A stretch of 64,000 bases of DNA from Bacteroidota bacterium (GCA_023460855.1 JAEWOS010000014.1:1-64000); one strand, 5' to 3'; numbered from the stretch's first letter, positions 41,095-50,623 are shown. A program made the numbers and translations. The notes: generated by a model from the sequence alone, not told the origin.

Positions 41095-42084
41095 ATGAAA
41101 TTACTTTACGCAGTACAGGGCACCGGAAACGGGCATGTAAGCCGCGCCAGAGAAATTATACCGCTTTTACAGGAAATCGGAGATCTGGATGTGCTTTTAA
41201 GCGGAACTCAGGCCGAAGTGGCACTGCCTGTTCAGCCAAAATATACATTTTCCGGCCTTGGCTTCGTCTTTGGAAAAAACGGAGGGGTTGATTTTCTGCA
41301 AACGTGGAAGGATTTTCATTTTGCGCAGTTTTTTAAAAACGTCCGGGAACTTCCGGTACATGATTACGATATGGTAATTCATGATTTCGAACCTGTAACG
41401 GCATGGGCGTGTAAGATGAAAAAGAAAAAATGTCTCACGATGAGTCATCAGTCAGCCTATCTTTCGGAGAAAGTGCCTGTTCTGAAAGGCTTTCACTGGG
41501 GAAAAGTCATCATGAATAACTACGCACCTGCAACGCACGCTGTCGGTTTTCATTTTAAGAGATATGACGAACATATTTATACGCCTGTAATCCGTTCCGA
41601 AATTCGGAATTTAAACCCCTCCGATAATGGATATATCACGGTTTATCTTCCGGCTTACAGCGATGAATTTATCCTGCAGCAGGTTCAAAAACATCCCCAA
41701 ATCCACTGGCAGATTTTTTCAAAAAAAACAAATGCCGCTTACACAAAAAGTAACGCAGAAATTTTTCCGATTGATAATGACCAGTTCACCACCTCTCTTG
41801 AAAACTGCACCGGTCTGCTTACAGGCGGCGGTTTTGAAGGTCCAGCAGAAGCGCTGTTCCTGGGTAAAAAACTGATTGTTGTCCCGATGATCAATCAGTT
41901 TGAGCAGCAGTGTAATGCGCTTGCGCTCGAAGAAATGGGGATTCCGGTAATCTGGCATCAGCGGGAATTTTCAGAAAAACTGGCAAAGTGGGTAGATTCC
42001 GGAGAAAGGCTGGTTGTGGATTATCCTGACGAAACACGCTCGATACTGGAAAAAGTGGTTAAAAACAACAGTTTTCAACTTTAA
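41095..42084 (+). CDS. MJ1255-like glycosyltransferase family protein
   Basis: A 329-aa cytosolic protein. The N-terminal MKLLYAVQGTGNGHVSRAREIIPLL has the GxGHxxR motif of GT-B-fold UDP-glycosyltransferases (MurG/MGT-like). The C-terminal nucleotide-sugar site has CTGLLTGGGFEGPAEALFLGKKLIVVPMINQFEQQCNALALEEMGIPV, where GGF/ExxxEAL and QFEQ..NA are typical. Acceptor unknown, possibly a lipid or cell-surface precursor. The start is fixed by the motif. The promoter box is only 4 nt upstream. Confidence 0.88.
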   Translation: MKLLYAVQGTGNGHVSRAREIIPLLQEIGDLDVLLSGTQAEVALPVQPKYTFSGLGFVFGKNGGVDFLQTWKDFHFAQFFKNVRELPVHDYDMVIHDFEPVTAWACKMKKKKCLTMSHQSAYLSEKVPVLKGFHWGKVIMNNYAPATHAVGFHFKRYDEHIYTPVIRSEIRNLNPSDNGYITVYLPAYSDEFILQQVQKHPQIHWQIFSKKTNAAYTKSNAEIFPIDNDQFTTSLENCTGLLTGGGFEGPAEALFLGKKLIVVPMINQFEQQCNALALEEMGIPVIWHQREFSEKLAKWVDSGERLVVDYPDETRSILEKVVKNNSFQL

Positions 42085-42165
42085 CAAACTTTAAGATTAA
42101 ACCTTTTAACCCTGCTGCCTTTTTTTTATCATAAAGACAGAAAACAATAAATAATATTAGTAGAT

Positions 42166-42636
42166 ATGAAAAAATTATTTTTAAGTGCTGCAGTCTTCGC
42201 AATGGGAACTTTTGCAATGGCACAACAAACACCGGAGCTGCAAAAGACCAGAGCGGAAATGATGAAGCAGAGAGCAGACAGAACGCAGGACCGCGAAGCA
42301 AGACACGCACAGCACATGGCACAAATGAAGCAGGAACTTAATCTTTCAGAAGCGCAGGTAGCACAGATTAACGCGATGCATGAACGCAGAAAAGCAGAAC
42401 GCATGACGAGACCGGCGGAAACAAAGGAGCAGCACCAAGCTAGATCTGCAGAAATGAAGCAGAAAATGCAGCAAAGAGATGCCGAAATGCGCAAGATTCT
42501 ATCTCCGGAGCAGTTCGAAAAGTGGAATGCCAACAAAAAAGCTAAGATGGAGCAGAGAAAAGGCAAGTTTCAAAACAAAAAAGGCGATCGCCAGCGCCCA
42601 CAAAAAATGGACAAGATGAGGAGCAATCCTGCATAG
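42166..42636 (+). CDS. Periplasmic Spy/DUF4890-like helical protein
   Basis: 156 aa with a signal peptide (MKKLFLSAAVFAMGTFAMA). The mature part is almost entirely charged helix rich in Gln, Met, Lys, Arg and Glu, with two related blocks: LNLSEAQVAQINAMHERRKAERM and QQRDAEMRKILSPEQFEKWNANKKAK. This is the layout of LTXXQ/Spy-CpxP periplasmic chaperone-like proteins and of DUF4890. It may bind unfolded proteins or metals in the periplasm (inference). The C-terminus is strongly basic. Followed by a strong terminator. Confidence 0.8.
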   Translation: MKKLFLSAAVFAMGTFAMAQQTPELQKTRAEMMKQRADRTQDREARHAQHMAQMKQELNLSEAQVAQINAMHERRKAERMTRPAETKEQHQARSAEMKQKMQQRDAEMRKILSPEQFEKWNANKKAKMEQRKGKFQNKKGDRQRPQKMDKMRSNPA

Positions 42637-42671
42637 TTTCATAGTTCATAATTTTGATTTTTTAATGTGAG

Positions 42672-42704
42672 AGAGTGGAAACGAAAGTTTCCGCTCTTTT
42701 TTTG
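42672..42704 (+). terminator. Intrinsic terminator of the DUF4890-like gene
   Basis: An 11-bp stem (42672-42682 with 42687-42697, one G.T pair) with a GAAA tetraloop and a T run. Confidence 0.93.
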
Positions 42705-42715
42705 TGCATTCCGGT

Positions 42716-42746
42716 TTGCGCTCTTGCTGTAGTTTTTCTATTTTTG
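42716..42746 (+). promoter_or_regulatory. Promoter of the ferritin gene
   Basis: TTG at 42716-42718, a 20-nt spacer, then TATTTTTG at 42739-42746, both exact. The box ends 16 nt before the ATG at 42763. Confidence 0.78.
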
Positions 42747-42762
42747 AATCAAATAAATCAAC

Positions 42763-43269
42763 ATGATCAGCAACCGCATCGCAGAACTTCTCAATACCCA
42801 AATCAGCAAAGAGCAATATGCAGCTCAGTATTATCTTTCCATGTCTGCATGGTTCTCTGCAAGGGATCTGGATGGTATCGCGAATTATTTCCGTGTTCAG
42901 AGCAAGGAAGAGCTGATGCATGCCGACAAGATGTTTGATTACCTGAATGATGTTGGCGCTGAAATCGTAATCGGTGAGATTCCGAAACCACCGCATGAAT
43001 TTTCCGATGCAACCGAGATTTTTGAGAAAGCCCTGGAGCATGAAAAATCTGTGACCAGAAGCATATTTGAAATCGTAAAACAGGCGAATGACGAATCCGA
43101 TTTTGCCACCGTTTCATTTCTGCAGTGGTTCATCAACGAACAGGTAGAAGAAGAGGCAAGCGCATCACAACTGGTTACGAAAATCAAAATGGTATCGGAA
43201 AATCCTTCTGCGGTTTATCTTTTCGATCAGGAACTCGGGCAACGCGTTTTTACGCCGGATGAAGCTTAA
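42763..43269 (+). CDS. ftnA: Bacterial non-haem ferritin
   Basis: A 168-aa iron-storage ferritin forming 24-mer cages with ferroxidase activity. The four-helix bundle opens with SNRIAELLNTQISKEQYAAQYYLSMSAWFSARDLDGIANYF. Ferroxidase ligands are in KEEL..ADK (E..H, here SKEELMHADKMF) and later in FLQWFINEQVEEEASA (E-x-x-E and Q region). No haem-binding Met. It converges with the AddA-like gene; both stop codons lie inside one TTAA (43266-43269), with no terminator between. Confidence 0.95.
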   Translation: MISNRIAELLNTQISKEQYAAQYYLSMSAWFSARDLDGIANYFRVQSKEELMHADKMFDYLNDVGAEIVIGEIPKPPHEFSDATEIFEKALEHEKSVTRSIFEIVKQANDESDFATVSFLQWFINEQVEEEASASQLVTKIKMVSENPSAVYLFDQELGQRVFTPDEA

Positions 43270-46200
43270 ACATAGATCACGTCCGTTCCGAGCACATTTT
43301 TTCCGAGTTTTTCCAGAATTCTGCGGTAATTTTCGATTTGCTGTTCGTGTTTATCTTTCACCTTTCCGGTTTTGAAATCGATAATGTAGTATCCTTCGGA
43401 CGTTTTTACGATTCGGTCCGGACGAAAAACCTGTGTAATTCCGTTTTCGGAGATCATAATATCCCGTTCGTTAATCACCGCGTTATCTGCTGCAAAATAT
43501 TTCGGATAATTATTAATTACGGACTGAATTCTGCTTCGCACTTCCTGTTCTTCCTCCTTTTTAATCAGGCCATTCAGCAGGTATTTCTGCAAAACCTTTT
43601 TCAGATCTTCAGGATATTCAATTTCTGCAAGAATGTCGTGTGCAAAAATTCCGGCTCGTACATGTTCAACCGTTTCGCGGTAATTTCTTGAAGGTGTGGC
43701 AATTTTTATGGAATCTGTCTGTTCATGTTTCCTGGTCAGGTTTTCAATCGCGGTTATCTCATGTCCCGGCTTTTCTGCTGATTTTTGCTGCGCTTTTTCA
43801 ATGGACGAAATTCCAAAATAACTGAAACTGTCGAGGTTTTGAGGGTTGTTCCGCTGAACAAAATCGTAAATCTCCAGGGAATTTGATGTTTTATTCGGTT
43901 TTTGAAGATACAGGAAGAGATGTTCCACCGGTCTCGTTGTTGCAACGTACTGCACACAGATTCTGTCGATGAGATTTCTGTATGCATTTGCGTTGTTAAA
44001 TCTCGAAATTTCCTCGTCATATGTATCAAGACCTTTTCCAAACTGGGTGATATTCACGGAAGATAAGCCGAATTCCTTCTCAGTATCGAACCATTCACGG
44101 AATTCATTGTCTTTGTTTTTATTGAGCATCGGAACAAAAACCACCGGAAATTCCAGGCCTTTCGCTTTGTGTACGGTCATAAGCTGTACCGCATCCACAT
44201 TTTCTGAAAGCTGTATCGTCAGTTTATGTGCTTCTTCATTCCAGTATTTGATGAGGTCTTTCACGGTGGAGCCCGAATTTTGGGTAAATCCGTACACCAT
44301 TTCAAGAAAATTCAGCAGGAAATCGGTTTCTCTGCCTTCTACTGCAAATTCATGGATGTAATATTCAACGAAATTGTACAGATTCAGTTTTGGAAAATCT
44401 TTTCGGTAGAGCGTCACTCCGTATTTCTCCCGGATATGAGCGCAGATTTGTTCTTTGTCTTTTATGTTGAGAATTTCGAGGATTTCCGCTGTGAAATCAC
44501 CGGTGGTAATTCTGCCTGATTTTTTCAGCCAGTACATCATCAGTGCCAGAAACTGCTTGTTGTCGGGGTTGGCTTCCCAGTTCAGAAACATCATCACCGC
44601 ATTCAGCGTGTCGGAAAGTTCCAGGGTAAGTCCGCTGTCGGAAATGGTTTTAATGTTGGTTTCAACGCCACGATAATTTACTTTCAGATTCCCGAGTTTC
44701 TGCGCATAGCTGAAAATATCGGTATTGTTGCGGCACAAAATGGTAATATCGGCCATGGAAAAACCTGCATTGAAACAACTTTGCAGGTCTTCTTTCATTT
44801 TTTCGGCAGTATCGTTGTAAAAATCTTCCTTGGCAGCGTTTTCAATTAACCCGATGAAAACATTGCCTTCAATGGCTGATTTTGCATTCTGCTGTGCATC
44901 AACTCCGAAGATTTTCTGATGATCAGGCTGCAGCATTCCTGACAGATACGAGTACAGCTCATTGTTAAATTCCACAATTTTCTGCGAACTCCGCCAGTTG
45001 TCTTTCAGAACTTCAAGTGTGGCCTTTTTTGGCGAATTTTCCGAACCGTTGATTATTTCAAGCATTATTTTGCTTTCGCCTCCACGAAACCGGTAAATAC
45101 TTTGTTTCGGATCTCCTACGAGCGTAAAACTTGTTCCGTCTCCAGAAACACTATGATCGCGTAACGGTACGAAATTTTGCCACTGAATTGCGGAAGTGTC
45201 CTGAAACTCATCGAAAAAATAATGGTCATATTGCGTGCCGACCTTTTCATAAATAAACTGCGAAGGCTCGTTTTTCAGGTTTTCATTGATCAGAATATTG
45301 AATTTCGAAAGCAGAACCACGTCTTTTTCATCCTCGATTTTCTGCAGTTCCTTCTGCACATCAGCATTCACCTTCAGCGGAAGCAGTGCAGCAAGAACTT
45401 TTTCATTTTTTTGAATTTCGATATGATTGCTGATAATATATTCCCGTTTCTCCAGCAAGAAATCGATAATCCCGAGAATGGTTTGCTGATGGTGTTTCGA
45501 TTGGGCTGATGAACCTTTTCGGTAGGTATTTATTTTATTTTCTTCCTTTTCAGCGGAAGGCTGCAATGGCGGTGTTCCGACTTCAAGAAATTTATCAAAA
45601 AACTGGTGTATTGACTGTGTTTTTCCACCGGAAAAGTCTGCTTTCTCAAGTCCTTGTTCTTTGATGAGCTGCAGACTGTCTTTAGCGGCAGTTTCACTAT
45701 CCTGCTGTAGTTTCCTAATTCTTTCGCGCAGTTTTTCGGTTGCATTTTCGTAACTCGCGGTATCAAATGCGCTGTTTTTTTTCAGGTGATCATAATGGAT
45801 GTCATTCAGAAATTCTTTGGAAGCATCATACAGCGTTTTATTCAGGTTGACGCGCTGCTCATTGTCCATTCCGTAATTTACATAATCCATGAATGCATGG
45901 GAAATTTCATCGTCTTCACCGATTTTGTCGAGCATCTGATCAACAGCTTCCAACAAAAAAGGCTCGGCATTAATTTCCAGATTAAAATTTTTGGCGAGCC
46001 CGAGTTCCTGACTGAAACTTCTTACGAGCCGGCTGTTGAAACGGTCAATAGTGCCAATGTTGAATGTAGAGTAGTGATGTAAAATATAATCGAGCAGTTT
46101 TCCGGAACGTTTGTGTAAATCTTTGATATCAACCCTGATTCCTTCCGATTTCAGTGCTTCCTGAATTCCGGTGAGTTCCGGGCATGTGGCGTAGTCTTCG

Positions 46201-46400
46201 GCAGTAAATTTTTTTAACCAGTGCAGAATTCGCTCTTTCATCTCGTTCGCTGCCTTGTTGGTAAAGGTGAGCGCAAGAATATGCCGTATTGCCGTGTGAT
46301 TTTCAGGATAACGAAGGCAAATCATGAGCAGGCGCTGAACAAGCGCGTAAGTTTTTCCGGAACCGGCCGAAGCGTTGATAACAGTGTAAGAATTGTGCAT
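43266..46400 (-). CDS. AddA/RecB-like UvrD helicase with C-terminal nuclease domain
   Basis: 1044 aa. A superfamily 1A helicase: Walker A NASAGSGKTYALVQRLL (about 9-25), motif II DEFQDTSAIQW, motif III GDPKQSIYRFRGGE, motif V VQLMTVHKAKGLEFPVVFVP. The last 150 residues form a RecB-type PD-(D/E)xK nuclease: the early His in GIFAHDILAEIE, RPDRI, YYIIDFKTGK and QIENYRRIL are all present. It would resect double-strand breaks together with an AddB-like partner that is not found in this window. The ATG at 46400 is preferred over an in-frame GTG five codons upstream. Confidence 0.93.
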   Translation of the reverse strand: MHNSYTVINASAGSGKTYALVQRLLMICLRYPENHTAIRHILALTFTNKAANEMKERILHWLKKFTAEDYATCPELTGIQEALKSEGIRVDIKDLHKRSGKLLDYILHHYSTFNIGTIDRFNSRLVRSFSQELGLAKNFNLEINAEPFLLEAVDQMLDKIGEDDEISHAFMDYVNYGMDNEQRVNLNKTLYDASKEFLNDIHYDHLKKNSAFDTASYENATEKLRERIRKLQQDSETAAKDSLQLIKEQGLEKADFSGGKTQSIHQFFDKFLEVGTPPLQPSAEKEENKINTYRKGSSAQSKHHQQTILGIIDFLLEKREYIISNHIEIQKNEKVLAALLPLKVNADVQKELQKIEDEKDVVLLSKFNILINENLKNEPSQFIYEKVGTQYDHYFFDEFQDTSAIQWQNFVPLRDHSVSGDGTSFTLVGDPKQSIYRFRGGESKIMLEIINGSENSPKKATLEVLKDNWRSSQKIVEFNNELYSYLSGMLQPDHQKIFGVDAQQNAKSAIEGNVFIGLIENAAKEDFYNDTAEKMKEDLQSCFNAGFSMADITILCRNNTDIFSYAQKLGNLKVNYRGVETNIKTISDSGLTLELSDTLNAVMMFLNWEANPDNKQFLALMMYWLKKSGRITTGDFTAEILEILNIKDKEQICAHIREKYGVTLYRKDFPKLNLYNFVEYYIHEFAVEGRETDFLLNFLEMVYGFTQNSGSTVKDLIKYWNEEAHKLTIQLSENVDAVQLMTVHKAKGLEFPVVFVPMLNKNKDNEFREWFDTEKEFGLSSVNITQFGKGLDTYDEEISRFNNANAYRNLIDRICVQYVATTRPVEHLFLYLQKPNKTSNSLEIYDFVQRNNPQNLDSFSYFGISSIEKAQQKSAEKPGHEITAIENLTRKHEQTDSIKIATPSRNYRETVEHVRAGIFAHDILAEIEYPEDLKKVLQKYLLNGLIKKEEEQEVRSRIQSVINNYPKYFAADNAVINERDIMISENGITQVFRPDRIVKTSEGYYIIDFKTGKVKDKHEQQIENYRRILEKLGKNVLGTDVIYV

Positions 46401-46557
46401 AGATGTGAAGGTCACTTAGTATTGCAATTTAAACAAATTAAATCCTGTTCTTAACAGATTGTAGAGTTTATTTAACAGTTTTGTTCAGCCGGCTTATCAA
46501 TTTATCACAAAATCTGTTAATCCCGGTTAAAATTCTTCAAGCAGCTGGTTTTAACGT

Positions 46558-46565
46558 TAATTTTG
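46558..46565 (+). promoter_or_regulatory. -7 promoter box for the secreted paralogue pair
   Basis: TAATTTTG, exact consensus, ending 16 nt before the GTG start at 46582. It supports that non-ATG start. Confidence 0.55.
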
Positions 46566-46581
46566 AATTAAAATAAACTCC

Positions 46582-47427
46582 GTGAAAACATCATTACCCC
46601 TTCTAATTCTTTTTGTTCTCTGTTCAGGCGTGGTTTCCGCGCAACAGTATATGTTCGGAAAAGTTACCACCGAAGAAAATGTGCCGTTAAGCGGTATTCA
46701 GATTGTGAATATGCGCACAGAAGTTATTGCGGTAAGCGACACGAAAGGACTTTTTATGATTGCTGCTGAAACAGGTGACCGGATTCGGGTGGTAAGTTCC
46801 AGATTTAACCGCCAGGAATTCAGAACTTCTGCTTCTTCTTTTGCCCAGCCTGTTGAGATTACGATGATCAGGCCGGAAGTGGAAATTCCGGAAGTAAAAA
46901 TTGCCTTTGTGCCGAGCGGAAATCTTCCGAAAGATGTAAAAGCACTGAATACACCGGCAAGAGTTCAGAAACTTCACGCGGAACTGAACACCTACATGCA
47001 AAAACCACTGGCAGCAGCGGAACCGCAACTCAGCATGCCTAAAACGCTGGTGATGGGACCAAATTTTTCGGCCGGTCAGGTTAATGTTCTCGGTCTGGTT
47101 GCAGCGGCTGCAGGTCTTGTTCAGAAAGCAGTAACACCGAAACCGGTAATCGCGAACTATTATGATACAGAAGCTTTTTATGCCGAAGTCCGCACTAAAA
47201 TCGACCGAAAGTATTTTACAGATTATGGTCTGGATGATTTCCGCTTTGATGAATTGGTTGCGTATGCAAACGAAAGGTATAATCTGGCGACAAAATACCG
47301 CAATAATTTTGACAAAACTGCAATAACCTCCTACCTGAAAATGGCTTTGAAGGATTTTCTGATGCTGCAGGAATCCGGGCCTTCTTCATTGCGCCCTGCT
47401 GCTGAAACGGAAGAAGCTGCTGCCTGA
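46582..47427 (+). CDS. Secreted carboxypeptidase-regulatory-like protein, GTG start (paralogue 1)
   Basis: 281 aa beginning at GTG, with a signal peptide (MKTSLPLLILFVLCSGVVSA). The mature N-terminus QQYMFGKVTTEENVPLSGIQIVNM is a CarboxypepD_reg-like beta-sandwich, the domain that often opens outer-membrane proteins in Bacteroidetes. It includes GLFMIAAETGDRIRVVSSR. After about residue 120 an alpha-helical, less conserved part follows, and an Ala-rich AAETEEAAA terminus. Function unknown; perhaps a surface-associated accessory. The promoter at 46558 supports the GTG. The next gene overlaps by one base and is a paralogue. Confidence 0.8.
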   Translation: MKTSLPLLILFVLCSGVVSAQQYMFGKVTTEENVPLSGIQIVNMRTEVIAVSDTKGLFMIAAETGDRIRVVSSRFNRQEFRTSASSFAQPVEITMIRPEVEIPEVKIAFVPSGNLPKDVKALNTPARVQKLHAELNTYMQKPLAAAEPQLSMPKTLVMGPNFSAGQVNVLGLVAAAAGLVQKAVTPKPVIANYYDTEAFYAEVRTKIDRKYFTDYGLDDFRFDELVAYANERYNLATKYRNNFDKTAITSYLKMALKDFLMLQESGPSSLRPAAETEEAAA

Positions 47428-48173
47428 TGAAATTTGCAACTGCACTCGTTCTTATTTTTTTCGCGTTGCGTGCCAGTGCGCAGCAGTATCTGTTCGGAAA
47501 AATCGTTTCTGAAGACGGCGTTCCCATTTCCGGAATTTCCATTCACAACATATCAAAGGAAATAAAAACTGTTTCGGATTATCAGGGTAATTTTATGATT
47601 GCAGCCGAACCCGGCAATCTCATACGAATTGTAAGTTCCAGGTATGAGCGTGAAAATATTTACGTTACACAAAAAGATTTTATTTCACCGGTTCAGGTAA
47701 CAATCGTACGGCTTGCCGATGAAATCGAGGAAGTAACAATAAAATATAAACCAACCGGAAATCTCAAAGAAGATTCAGATTACTACAACGAGCGCGAAAC
47801 GGTGAAGAAAATGCGGACGGAAGTTTCTGATTATATTGCGAGAAAGTCCGATCTTTCGGTAATGCAGCCGCAACCCGGTGGTTTTGTGCAGCCGGTTGGT
47901 CCGGGATTTTCTGTCGGGAAAGTAAGCAACAAATGGGATGATCTCGATTTCATACGGTTTTTACAGGATGAATTTGAAGAGAATTTTTTCACGGAAGAAC
48001 TGATGCTTCACAAACAGCAGATCGAACCTTTTATCAGATATGTGCTTACCGATTTCGACCGAAAAAATATATTAAAGTACGGAAACCCGACAACAGAAGA
48101 TGTTTTTCGGTTCATGAATGAAGCCCGGAGAAAAATTACAGACTATCAAATAGAATTCTCCGGCAAACGTTAA
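47427..48173 (+). CDS. Secreted carboxypeptidase-regulatory-like protein (paralogue 2)
   Basis: 248 aa. Signal peptide MKFATALVLIFFALRASA, then QQYLFGKIVSEDGVPISGISIHNI and GNFMIAAEPGNLIRIVSSRYER, closely parallel to the preceding gene over about 100 residues. The C-terminal halves differ in length and sequence, including PGGFVQPVGPGFSVGKVSNKWDDLDFIRFLQDEF. The TGATGA overlap with paralogue 1 indicates coupled translation. Function unknown; the pair looks like an old tandem duplication. Confidence 0.8.
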   Translation: MKFATALVLIFFALRASAQQYLFGKIVSEDGVPISGISIHNISKEIKTVSDYQGNFMIAAEPGNLIRIVSSRYERENIYVTQKDFISPVQVTIVRLADEIEEVTIKYKPTGNLKEDSDYYNERETVKKMRTEVSDYIARKSDLSVMQPQPGGFVQPVGPGFSVGKVSNKWDDLDFIRFLQDEFEENFFTEELMLHKQQIEPFIRYVLTDFDRKNILKYGNPTTEDVFRFMNEARRKITDYQIEFSGKR

Positions 48174-48265
48174 TTAATTCTAAATAAAAAGTTAATAAAA
48201 TCATAATAATGCTGGAATAATATTTGATTTGATAATCGCGTTAAAATTTTGTTTAGAAAACAATC

Positions 48266-48997
48266 ATGAATAAAAATATAATCGCAACTGCAATTGCTGC
48301 CATCGGTTTTGTTCTCGGTCTTGCGATACTTGGCGGCGCTGTTAAGAACCGCAATAAAGGTGAAAATACAATTTCTGTAACCGGTCTTGGAACAAAGAAA
48401 TTTACATCCGATCTTATCGCGTGGAGTGGAAATTTTTCACGCAGCAGTTTTGAACTGAAATCGGCTTATGATGAACTCGCAAATGATAAAAGAGTTATCG
48501 AAAACTATCTTGTTTCCAAAGGAATTGCCAAGAATCAAATCGTTTTTTCTGCGGTGGACATTCAAAAACAATACACATACGTAAGCGATGCAAACGGAGC
48601 AAGCCATCAGAATTTCAACGGTTATCAGCTTTCTCAAAGCGTTTCGCTGGAGAGCAAGGATGTGGTGAAAATCGAAAATCTTGCACGGAATATTACTGAA
48701 ATTATTAATTTGGGAATAGAATTCACTTCTTCACCGCCAAGTTATTTTTACACAAAACTGGCTGACGTAAAACAGCAGATGATTGCTGATGCCACAAAAG
48801 ACGCGCGCGAAAGAGCCGAAAAAATAGCAGAGAATTCAGGAAGTTCACTCGGCGATCTGAAGAAAGCAACTATGGGCGTCATTCAAATTACTGCACCAAA
48901 TTCGAATGAAGAGTTTTCGTACGGCGGAACTTTTAACACGTCGAGCAAAGAAAAAGAAGCCAGAATTACCATCAAGCTGGAATTTCAGGTTAGGTAG
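48266..48997 (+). CDS. SIMPL-domain (YggE-like) protein
   Basis: 243 aa with one N-terminal transmembrane helix (IIATAIAAIGFVLGLAILGGAV), then a SIMPL/DUF541 domain. It shows NTISVTGLGTKKFTSDLIAWSGNFSRSS, IVFSAVDIQKQYTY, NGYQLSQSVSLES, and KDARERAEKIAENSGSSLGDLKKA, all typical. Family members are membrane-tethered periplasmic proteins linked in E. coli YggE to oxidative stress, but the molecular role is unknown. No consensus promoter found in the 92-bp gap upstream. Converges with pspC-like gene. Confidence 0.88.
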   Translation: MNKNIIATAIAAIGFVLGLAILGGAVKNRNKGENTISVTGLGTKKFTSDLIAWSGNFSRSSFELKSAYDELANDKRVIENYLVSKGIAKNQIVFSAVDIQKQYTYVSDANGASHQNFNGYQLSQSVSLESKDVVKIENLARNITEIINLGIEFTSSPPSYFYTKLADVKQQMIADATKDARERAEKIAENSGSSLGDLKKATMGVIQITAPNSNEEFSYGGTFNTSSKEKEARITIKLEFQVR

Positions 48998-49013
48998 AAA
49001 GCCGTCCGAAATT

Positions 49014-49253
49014 TTACAGATCGAAAACGCTGGGTCTTCTAGTCACGAAAATATCTTTTACCCAAAGAGAAAAAGCCAGAACGAGATATACGAGAAAAAA
49101 GAAACCAACAGTAGCGAAAGTGGAGTAGATAAAGAAAACGCGCAGTTTCGAAACCGGAATTCCGAGTTTTGCGCCAAGCCTGGTCAGCGTACCAAACCAC
49201 TCGCGTTCAACACGGTGGCGAATTCCTGTAATAAATTTTGGTTCCTGCATCAT
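49014..49253 (-). CDS. PspC-domain membrane protein
   Basis: A 79-aa protein: GIRHRVEREWFGTLTRLGAKLGIPVSKLRVFFIY precedes a hydrophobic helix (STFATVGFFFLVYLVLAF). PspC domains pair a short cytosolic segment with one or two helices and sense membrane stress in phage-shock systems. No PspA/B partner is here. The ATG at 49253 is preferred over an in-frame TTG upstream. It lies 28 nt after DUF2851 on the same strand. Confidence 0.82.
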   Translation of the reverse strand: MMQEPKFITGIRHRVEREWFGTLTRLGAKLGIPVSKLRVFFIYSTFATVGFFFLVYLVLAFSLWVKDIFVTRRPSVFDL

Positions 49254-49281
49254 TTCATTCGTAAAGGTAATCAATTCAGCA

Positions 49282-50541
49282 TTATTGCAGAAGTTTAAGT
49301 CCGATCGCGCAGTTCAGACAGTTCTTTTTGAGACAGAAATGCTGATAATGATAAAGCAAGGCCTGACTTTCCAAAGCTGAAGGAATTTCGCAGCCGAGCT
49401 TTTTCCAGTTGAATATAATGGTATTTTCTTCTGCGGGAAGTTTAGCGTAAAATCCCAATATTTCGTCCGCTATATTTTCATTTTGATGTTTGTGATACGT
49501 GTACTTTAGTGGAAGGATCGCATTGATGATGATTAGTTCAATGAACTTTTCAGAAACCTTTTTCTCATAATCCAATTCAGATTCATTTCCAAAATTAAAA
49601 CGTTTATTCCAGTAACCGGATGCTTTTACACCTTCGAAAATTTGATAAAGTTGTTCCACAGTTTGTGCCTGCATAATTTTCGAAAAGAGATTCTGATGTT
49701 TGTGATAGAGATTGGCGAGCTGAGACATACGCAATGTCGGGAAATTGGGCGGTCTCAGACGCAGGAATTTTGGACGCAGCGTGGATTTTGGAATACCGTA
49801 TTTCTTCGTAAAGAAATCGAATTCGGTCTTCCATTTTTTCATTTGCGCGTCTGTCGGTTTCTGAAGCCAGTTCGAAAGACCGAAAAAAAGCGCCTCGAGC
49901 TGTTCGTTATTCTGACTGATTTTCCGTACAATCTGAAAATTCACTGTTTCGGCGATCTGCCGGAAGATTTCGGCATTTACCCTTAATCCGAAGGCGTACG
50001 CGATATTGTGGAACAACACCGCTTCGTAATCATTTCTTTGTTGGCGCATTTGAAATTCGATCTCCACAGATTTCTGTTCCAGCCTGTTGAGAAGCGACTC
50101 ATCATGAAAGCCAAAAGGTATTTTGTCCGGTGTAAATATTTCCTCACAGGGAATAAAAGAGATTTCGTTCAGCAGCAGCTGATATTTTTTCAAAGTTTCA
50201 TCAGAAATATAGCTTTTCAGTTCCAGGGTAGGGATATTTTTTTCGGAAATTGCTTCGATATCGAGGTCATGTTCAAAAACCGCATGAAGAATTACATTTT
50301 CAAAATCGGGATTTTCTGAATGACGGTGAAAAATCCAGTCAGAAGTTTTCACATGCAGTTCGATGTTTCCCGCGAGCGTAAGGCCGTTGTGCCGGATTTT
50401 AGCAAAAAGAAAATCGGCTCCGGAATCCTGATTCCATTTGCCAAATTCCAGAATTTCTATGGTGTTTCCTGCTGTATCGCGGAAATCCAAAGAATTGAAA
50501 ACCTTATAGTTCCACAGATACTGCAGAAGTTTTTCGTTCAT
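49282..50541 (-). CDS. DUF2851 family protein
   Basis: A 419-aa cytosolic protein of a conserved Bacteroidetes family without known activity. Recognisable segments are NEKLLQYLWNYKVFN, EILEFGKWNQDSGADFLFAKIRHNG, LAGNIELHVKTSDWIFHRHSENPDFENVILHAVFEHD, and a C-terminal CLKKNCLNCAIGLKLL Cys cluster. The last could bind a metal and ends the protein as in relatives. The early part (GADF/GNIELH) has the look of a PD-(D/E)xK nuclease-like strand arrangement, but this is only an impression. Confidence 0.85.
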   Translation of the reverse strand: MNEKLLQYLWNYKVFNSLDFRDTAGNTIEILEFGKWNQDSGADFLFAKIRHNGLTLAGNIELHVKTSDWIFHRHSENPDFENVILHAVFEHDLDIEAISEKNIPTLELKSYISDETLKKYQLLLNEISFIPCEEIFTPDKIPFGFHDESLLNRLEQKSVEIEFQMRQQRNDYEAVLFHNIAYAFGLRVNAEIFRQIAETVNFQIVRKISQNNEQLEALFFGLSNWLQKPTDAQMKKWKTEFDFFTKKYGIPKSTLRPKFLRLRPPNFPTLRMSQLANLYHKHQNLFSKIMQAQTVEQLYQIFEGVKASGYWNKRFNFGNESELDYEKKVSEKFIELIIINAILPLKYTYHKHQNENIADEILGFYAKLPAEENTIIFNWKKLGCEIPSALESQALLYHYQHFCLKKNCLNCAIGLKLLQ

Positions 50542-50611
50542 GGCTGCCGTTTTTCTTATTGAAAATTACAAATTTTTCAGTCTTTTCTGTGCTCTGTTTC
50601 AGGACAATCTT

Positions 50612-50619
50612 TAGCTTTG
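50612..50619 (+). promoter_or_regulatory. -7 promoter box for PAP2, possible leaderless start
   Basis: TAGCTTTG, an exact consensus match, ends 4 nt before the ATG at 50624, so the mRNA would have no room for a leader. Confidence 0.5.
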
Positions 50620-50623
50620 CCTG

